Shown: piece by piece, positions 51,621 to 64,000 of the stretch
Numbering within the stretch: position 1 is the stretch's first letter
Layout of the letters: each line of letters opens with the position of its first letter
DNA from: Cristatella mucedo
Lineage: Eukaryota > Bryozoa > Phylactolaemata > Cristatellidae
DNA length: 64,000 bases
Direction: 5' to 3'
Assembly: GCA_009760855.2 (NCBI GenBank)
Contig: WPIO01000028.1
Span: 312,001-376,000 of the forward strand
Translations under genes and position numbers: made by a program
The notes under the pieces: model-generated
Databases searched by the model: none
What the model was told of the DNA's origin: nothing
Seen by the model: only the letters and a program-made list of their open reading frames with translations

Positions 51621-54087
51621 GTGGCACTTGTAGTACGCCTCAAGATTTGGGGCACAACGGCGCTATTTAGGCCTATACTCTTGCGTGAAATAGTAAACTC
51701 GGGCTTCCCAAGCCGTATGTATGGCATTCCGATTTCACCGTTTGGATTCTCACCCGTGGCGAGCACGTGTGCTACACTGGTCACATTGGTCGCACTTTAA
51801 GTCGTTTAGACCGCCGGCTATTAGGTTCATTCCTGCCGCCGTCAGGAGGACTGCTACGCTCCAGCCTCGCAGTGGCCTCGAAGTCGCTTCCTCCGAAGGC
51901 TCGTTGATGGGAAAAGGCGGCGTCTACTTCTGATGCAGCTAACTTAACCTTGAGACATTGAAGTCTTGGACGATTTCTCACGCAAATCGAGGCTCTTCGT
52001 TTAGACTAACTGATCACTCTGCAAACGTAGGTCCGAATGCCGCTAGATGCGGTGGCCCAGCGGCGAGCAGTACGTGCCGCATCTAATATCTGGAATGAGC
52101 CCTGTACGCCAAGTCGCCTGGGTTCAATGCATTTCTGCTCTGCAATTCACATAGTTTGGATTAAGCAGTGCTCTAGAATTCGCATAATTTCGGCAGGCGA
52201 CTTCTCTTTCGAATACAAACACGTAGCAGAAAATATTCATCTTTAAATATTATTCAATTCTTCAAACAGTACATGCCGTAATCTAGCCGCAGCTGAAAAC
52301 CTTGTTTTAGATCCAGTGCTAAACGGTGCGACCATTTACTAAATAACGAGCAATGGGCCATGCACAAAAGGACAGCTAAAGTCTACAGCGGTAATCTCAT
52401 CTCTGACACCAAATGTCTCCAACGCGCTGTAACGGTTGCTCAACTAAGCTCCTTAGGTGCAAAGGCAGCTCGCATACATTTTGCTAGTCCCTGCGGAAAG
52501 GTGACTGATTCTAGTGCAACCAGAGCCCCGAAATACCGCTAGTGATTCATAGATACTTGACAGATAACAGATACACAGCGATACGCCAAGGGTAGAGGAA
52601 CGCAGCAGAAGTCCCGAGATCACTCGGGACTGTGCTCTGAACGGAGCGAAGCCAAAGCAGCAGCTTTTAACAAGAGCAAAGCAGGAGGTGCTACGCGTAA
52701 TACTCACGAGCAGAATGCGTGCGAACTGATTAAAAGAAACTTTATATGATGGAAAATAGAAGCTTCTAGAAGAATGAGGATATTATTACGAGGCTACCAC
52801 TCAATTATTGAATTATTTAATAATAATAATAATAAGTCTCATTTATAGCGCGCGAAGAGAGCTCAATTTCTATTCATGCGCTTTAAGGCTCACATTAAGC
52901 CAAGCAATTATCAATAGTTAATAAAAAAAAGTAAGGTAGCGTAGGCAAGCATGCAAAAGCTAACGGAAGACTCGCTGTGGCTGGTTAGTCGGAAGCCTAG
53001 CTTAGTTACGCTCAATCATGCACGTCGGGTAAGGAAAGCACACAGAGAGAAAAAGACAGGTCCAACACAACTAGGGGCTATACACTAGATGTCGTTGTTG
53101 CCCTGAGTACGATGCGCATATTACATAGCGCACAACCACATACAAGGACAATGCACTTGGAGAGTTTTAAAGCAATTGATAATTGTAATCGGTAGAATTT
53201 ATTCCAATTTGGATAAAAGCGACGGGAACCTGTTAGACTGAGCGTTTCGACTTTATGCCACAGAAATTGAAAAGAAACTCTATGCTAAAGTGCAATCAGT
53301 CAAATGATTTTGTTATCACTAGTCCAAAATTACAGTTGATGAAATCAACCGGAAAATGTTTCAATATAAACGAACTTAAGGATTTACTCAAGTAACCGAT
53401 GTAGGGACACCCGCGAACTCCTACAGTTTACAATGACGGTTACTCCGTGTTTCGCACGGATGCTTCCGAACCCAATAGCACGCGGACAAGCAACTTAAAC
53501 TTTCTTATTTTTATGGATCTTTCTAGTACAACTTTGTCTTGGCGTTTTTTATTTTGATCGCTTTGACACAGGGATCTTGTACATCGGCCAATTTGTGTAC
53601 AAAGTTGCACCGTTGATTCTGTCAAGGATTGTGAAAGTGTACGGTTTCCTTTGGATAAAGGTAGCAGCTTAGTTATGCATATGAATCCAGTTTTGGTCAG
53701 CAGTCGTGAAAAGGATCTTTGTATGCTAGGCAAACAGCCACAGGTGGATGCTGTTTCTTTCCGATATTTCACCGGCATCTCTATTTTTATGTGGTCTCAA
53801 TCTTCCGATAAATAAGACTTCGGCGTAAACATTGTCGCAATTAATTATAGCTTCTTTGTGAGTTCATGAACTCTCATGCATGATCTGTACGTTAAAATTA
53901 AATGCACAACTACGTCTAGAACCGGCATCTATACCTAGCGGATCTAAGATGGCAAGCATACTATCAAAAATTACAGAAAGTTTTAAAAGTAGCCATTACA
54001 TGTTGACACGATGCATGTTACCAATACCCATATACTGTTTGTTGACATATGGTATTACCACTAACCATTTCATCATGCTTTCTTTAC
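51621..54087. other. Intergenic, unassigned
   Basis: The first few hundred bases may be gag-side remnants of the Ty3/gypsy element. A short hairpin (52610-52631, 9-bp arms) and an L2-like tail (52815-52900) are the only other structures seen. Confidence 0.4.
52815..52900 (-). mobile_element. Decayed L2-like tail
   Basis: (AAT)n followed by gcgcgaagagagctcaattt and catgcgctttaagg. Confidence 0.4.
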
Positions 54088-54540
54088 AGATTATTTAAAG
54101 TGCCTAGAAAGAGATTTAAGTTCTCTGAGGGCGCTATGCATGCTGTAAAGGAAGCATGATCGTATGGTTAGTGGTAGCATGCACGATGCTAACAAGCAAA
54201 ACATGGTTAGAGGTGAAATGCACAGGGTAAGCATGCAGATATGATTGGTGGGAGCATGTGCAGTGTCAGCACGCATAAGCACACAAAGTACGAATCGCAA
54301 GGACAAACAAAATGCTGTGATAAATTGGTGCGTTTTTAGCTTCTTTTTAATTGTCAAGTCAGAGGATGTCGTGACGTCAGTCGAGAGTTAGTTCTGGGCT
54401 TTGCGAACATAAAAGCTGAAGGCTCGGCCTCCAAAAGATTTGAGGTTCGTTCGAGTAAACCGTGCTGATTCCGAAAAGCAGGTGGCACGATGCTTAGCCT
54501 GGTGGGGGAGCAGTTCTGATAGGTAGGCTGTGGCCAGAGA
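54088..54540 (-). mobile_element. L2-A tails in head-to-head arrangement
   Basis: A short plus-strand tail (aagtgcctagaaagagattt at about 54099-54135) passes directly into a minus-strand 3' UTR and coding end (gtgcgtttttagcttctttt) to about 54540. Confidence 0.6.
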
Positions 54541-54639
54541 ATTACCTTGAACTTCCTCTTCGCTTTGTGTGCTTATCGATGCACGACTCAGCAAATATCC
54601 TCAATCCTACTAACCAGCGGCCTCGAGTCCATAATTCTT

Positions 54640-54912
54640 AAGCAACGACAACTACTCTCCTACTGCCGACGATGGCTCATCCTTTTCAGCGGTCCTAAGC
54701 TGCTACTTCCATGCTACTCACTACCTCAACTACACTCCTCTGCTATGCTTCCCACTTTCTCTTTGTTGCGTGAGACGAAGGCTGTTGGCTACCGATTGCG
54801 TACCGACAGCCGCTTAAGCTGTGAGTCTGCTATACAAAACCCTCCTACGTAACACCCACATAGTCTTTATGGCTTTGTGGATTTACAGACGAAGATATAT
54901 TACATAGCATCG
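54640..54912 (+). mobile_element. L2-B 3' end
   Basis: Subfamily-B C-terminal codons (MLPTFSLLRETKAVGYRLRT) and the tail gatatattacatagc. Confidence 0.75.
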
Positions 54913-56535
54913 TCAAAGGTACATATTATTTCAATCTTTGCCAGAGAGTGAAACGATCCGTAAAACGAAAAAGAAAAGTAGAGAAACACATTGCTATAAC
55001 GCCAAGAGCAAGTCCTTGCATTATGGCCGTGCAAAAAGAACCAAATAAATGGACGACATTTATTTCCAGAAAGATACTCGGCTACTATGTCAAAACAACG
55101 GCAAGCAAAGCACTTATGATAACTAACCCAGTTTCAAACAGGTTAGGTGACAAGGAAAAATTGCACTGCTATACGTACTTTTACAGAAGCAAAACAGAGG
55201 CTGTTACGCTAGCATTCATAGCCCCAATGGTACACTTGGTACTTAGAGGTAGAGGTCCCGAGATGGTAGCTTGGCACCTTCTCGCTGGCTGCTCGAGCTG
55301 CTTGTACTGCTCCCGCCGGATGCTGCGGCTCTGCTAGCACTTCCTACGAAGAATGCTGGCAGCACTTTTACCACAAGTGCCGATGCTGCCACATTGCAAC
55401 ACACTGGCGGCAGGACTTCTTTCGACAAGTCTCTACTACAACAGCACGAGAGCTAGTATATTAAATGCTAGAAGGAGCTCAGATGCCAGAAAGTTCTGGC
55501 AAAACTCAAGGACAATGACAATTACAGCAACACGTTCCATTTTGCAGCCTTAGCCCGTAAGACCATTTCAATACAGAATAAATTCAACAAGCCCTTTGAC
55601 AAGTTCCAGTCAAGGCAAGACCGTCCGCTTGCAGTTACTTGTTACAAGATAGCTTCTTAAAGCGCTTAAGAAATAAGTATAAGATGCTACACTGGTAAAT
55701 GCAGCAGGGTCACCAGAGTGCTTTCAAATAGCAGTAGCACGTGGAGTGACTTAAAAACATAAAAAAGTGCCGACACAAAAAGGCACAGGAGGTACTGAGC
55801 ATAGCCATGCCAGCAGCAGCCTAGCCATAGGCTGTCTGATAATGTTGGGGGCGGTGCAAGGGCTTTTTTTTGGTCCTCCCAGATAATTGCTTGCAGAAGA
55901 GTGTGCAACTCCAATGCAAACAGAATGCAAGCTAGAGGACTCACGGTCCCACACGAAATACATCAGGAGGTACAAAAGTCTATCAGAGCTGGTCAACAGC
56001 TGTTCATTCAAATATGCTATGGCGATAATCGTGCAGCCAGTGTTTCACAATTTGTTGATGGCTAGCAAATCAAGCGCGAAGGTAAATAGCCTGCTTCTGC
56101 ATCGTGGCAGCATATCCAAGGGACTGACGGCACTGCACTATGGTGGGCCTTCTGCTTAAGGGCTAACGTCGATTAAATACAGAAAAAACTTGTCCAACAG
56201 CCCGTGATTTGTATACGGTGCCTACCAGCACAAAAACCTGTTAGAAATCGCATTGGAAGTGTTGATCATTTCCGCTTGAAAAGTCTAAGCCGGAAGTAAA
56301 CCAGAAGTAACATACCTATAAACAACAAATTTACCGATCCCAGAATCGTATACGATTTGTCTCGCAAATTATTTAACCTTGGTATATCGCGGTATACGTT
56401 TGCAGCTTGTTGAGGTGCATGCTTTCGACTTTTAAACAGCAGCTTCATTTCCAGTGTACCTTGGTGCCTTAAAAATCGATAACATAGCCAGTACTACGAT
56501 CAATATGTATCAACTTGAAATAAACAAAATAATAC
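54913..56535. other. Intergenic, unassigned
   Basis: No recognisable gene. Open frames at about 55243-55460 and 55687-56159 are short and unlike known proteins. Confidence 0.4.
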
Positions 56536-56702
56536 TAGCTGATTCAACAGCCTCTTTTTTATAGCGACAGAAGAGCCTTTACGGCCTATCATCACCGCTT
56601 GCTGCGGCAATAAAGGATCGCCCATTGCAAGATTCGAACCCACGACTTCGGGACAAAGATCGTGGAAAGCAACCCCTTCACCTAGTGTACCATAACGGCT
56701 CA
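56536..56702 (-). mobile_element. SINE-1 copy
   Basis: Plus-strand tagctgattcaacagcctc to caagattcgaacccacgac to ccataacggctca; minus orientation. Confidence 0.75.
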
Positions 56703-56749
56703 CCAATGAGAGTTTGCATCTACATGCACATCACTGCAGTAGCTTACTT

Positions 56750-57090
56750 CTGATCTTGGCTACACACGTCATCAAACGCCCCGGAGCTATATTTTCTGCA
56801 ATCGTGGACATGCATAGCAATACTCATCCAACTGAAATAAGAAATAAACTACTGTAGTGCTTTAAAAGCAGACGTGACTAAACTTTCAAATTTCAAAATT
56901 TCCTGTTAATCTGTATATCCATTTATGGGTTTTATAAGGCACACAACCACACTGAAAATGAAGTTGTTTAAAGTCGCAAGCATGGCTTCAAATATGTGCC
57001 TCAATGTACCAAGGTTCGAAAAGTTCGGAGACATGTCGTATATTCTGAGATAGGAACTTTGTAATTTGCAGGCAATCCACTTCCGGTTTA
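56750..57090 (+). repeat. Dispersed repeat R1, copy 2
   Basis: cacgtcatcaaacgccccgg, gaaataaactactgtagtg, cgcaagcatggcttcaaat and cctcaatgtaccaaggttcg match copy 1. Neither copy shows a tRNA head or coding frame. Confidence 0.65.
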
Positions 57091-57591
57091 CCCCCTTATC
57101 AATTTCGAACGTTCGACTACCTTGCTTCCAAGTGACACTACTTTTGCCAGCGAATTTTAGGTGGGCCTTGCTGCCAATAAATTTGAGAAACTCAGCCGCT
57201 ATCCAAGTGCAAGCTGTAAGGAAGTTGAGCAATTCGAGTTGCTGGAGGTAGAGTTGTGGGTGTTGGGAGCGACACTCAAGAAAGAACCAACAGGTCGAGG
57301 GGCATTTTGTCTTTTGTGGCTCTGCAGACCACGGTCTTTATCAAGCGGGCACCGGGGAATTCTCCACTGCTGAGCTTGCGATTAGGTACGAAAATCCGGA
57401 GAGAACAACTAAATCACACGCGAGATCAACTGCCCTTCGTGTACAGTCGTTCACAAGCTTCGAGTCTGAAGCTGCATTTGCAGTACGATAGTCGGCTTCA
57501 TGCTACGGTCCATTCGCAGGCTAGGGTCACAAGGCACAAGCACGCGTGTTGCATGATCACGCTAGCTCCTCACCAGATCACGACCCGTCGG

Positions 57592-63084
<5,493 letters not shown>

Positions 63085-63316
63085 CTAAATGCAAAAACAC
63101 ACAAGAACATGCATACTTCAGTCAGCAAGGAATAACGACGGCAAAGAGTGACGACAGAAGCTCATGCCATAGGTCTGCAAATGAAATCACGGTTCATAAA
63201 GGAAGGCACATTTTCTAAGCATCAGCACTCGAAAAGCATTCCTTGGAATTTATGGCTGCATGTAGGATTATGTGGCCGTATTCCAGACATTGGTTAGTAC
63301 TGGCAGTTAGTAGTAG

Positions 63317-63619
63317 CAGTGGCAGAGCCAGAGAGGAGCAGGGGGTATTCCCCCCCCCTACAGTGGGGCAATAACCTAGGCCCCTAGGCCACACCCTAAT
63401 CCTAAGCCCACCGACGTTTGCGACGACGAAATTATGTCTTAATTCCACTTGACGAGCAACCGCCGAGTTGGTGTCGAATACACACGACTTTGCAATACAT
63501 TTTTTTTATTAATTGTGAGTCTCGCAAGCCCTACATGAAAATCTTGTGGGCCTTGTACCCTATGAACAAGATTTTCAGATCCTGCCCACCCCAGGATGAA
63601 AATCCTGGCTCAGCCACTG
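63317..63619. mobile_element. Possible hAT-like MITE, CAGTGGC termini
   Basis: Starts with cagtggcagagccag and ends with ctggctcagccactg; the 15-bp termini are near-perfect inverted copies. 303 bp, same family as 17204-17449, inside GTF2E2 upstream-intron sequence. Confidence 0.6.
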
Positions 63620-63664
63620 CTAACAAGCACAACATTACCATGCATAAGCTAATTCAAAACAAAG

Positions 63665-64000
63665 GATAGTTCACACGTACTAAACAGATGCTTCGAAGAA
63701 GAGGCGAGTGTTTTAGCTCCGTTTTTAATGTCCAATCAAGGGATGCCGTGACGTCTCAGAGTAGTGAGTTAACAATAATAACACATTTTTATAGCACCCT
63801 CAATCTCTTTCTAGGCACTTCATCCATGCTGTATAGGAAGCATGATCAAATGGTTAGTGGTAACATGCCCAGTGCCAACATGCATAATATGGTTGGAGGT
63901 AATAATAATAATAATACATTTGACAAAGCGCCCTCAGAGAACTCAATCTCTTTCTAGGCATGTAACATTTGCTGCAAAAGAAGCACGATCGAATGGTTAG
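63665..64000 (-). mobile_element. Three short L2-A 3' tails in a row
   Basis: Reverse 3' ends at about 63690-63770, 63772-63898 and 63900-64000, the last two each starting with an (AAT)n-type tail. The last runs past the window edge. Confidence 0.65.

Noticed and set aside
52610-52631. Terminator-like 9-bp hairpin
   Set aside because: Rho-independent terminators do not apply to this eukaryotic DNA. No T run follows, and such short hairpins occur by chance.

Overview
The window is animal nuclear DNA. It has GT-AG introns, long non-coding stretches, (GA)n, (AC)n and (AT)n microsatellites, and many decayed L2-clade LINEs and tRNA-derived SINEs. There is no bacterial-style gene packing. The genes point to a bilaterian invertebrate, probably a protostome, because the couch potato/mec-8-type gene still encodes two RRMs whereas vertebrate RBPMS has one. 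I cannot name the species.

Three conserved genes can be read through exon by exon with matching splice phases. (1) ATG14 (Barkor), the autophagy-specific PI3-kinase subunit, lies on the minus strand. Its start codon is at 19473-19471, followed by six exons leftwards to the window edge; the C-terminal exons are outside. Exon lengths and phases join without a gap (206, 63, 43, 82 and 283 nt plus exon 6), and the join agrees in length with the vertebrate protein. (2) A couch potato/mec-8-like RNA-binding protein lies on the plus strand, from the first RRM exon at 39031 to a stop codon at 44006-44008, with a poly(A) signal at 44571. It carries two homologous, same-phase exons (39425-39481 and 39582-39635) that look mutually exclusive and encode the same RRM1 segment. 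Its 5' exon(s) are not identified and probably lie in or beyond the GC-rich block upstream. (3) The TFIIE beta subunit (GTF2E2) lies on the minus strand, with four exons from 63084 to the stop at 57594-57592; the N-terminal exons are to the right of the window.

Layout: 1-19.5 kb is ATG14 with very large introns filled by L2 copies, SINEs and two unknown dispersed repeats. A GC-rich promoter region sits at 18.9-19.75 kb. From 19.5 to 32.5 kb is intergenic: L2 copies, a solo LTR-like repeat, two fold-back elements with TTTAGGG-like interiors, a GC-rich island, a 1-kb minisatellite with a 16-bp unit, and a hAT MITE that closely resembles SPIN, inserted in an L2 tail with an 8-bp target duplication. 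From 32.5 to 39 kb is a CpG-rich block before couch potato. From 44.6 to 57.6 kb is intergenic: a 202-bp near-perfect hairpin, nested L2 copies, and a Ty3/gypsy remnant with an LTR-like repeat. From 57.6 kb to the end is GTF2E2 with repeat-filled introns.

The three genes have unrelated roles (autophagy initiation, RNA processing, RNA polymerase II initiation), and nothing in the sequence suggests co-regulation. Two LINE subfamilies (called A and B here) and two SINE families (1 and 2) explain most of the repeated sequence. SINE-2 ends in the same 3' tail as LINE subfamily A, which suggests an L2-dependent SINE. All family assignments are from recognition by eye, with no database search.
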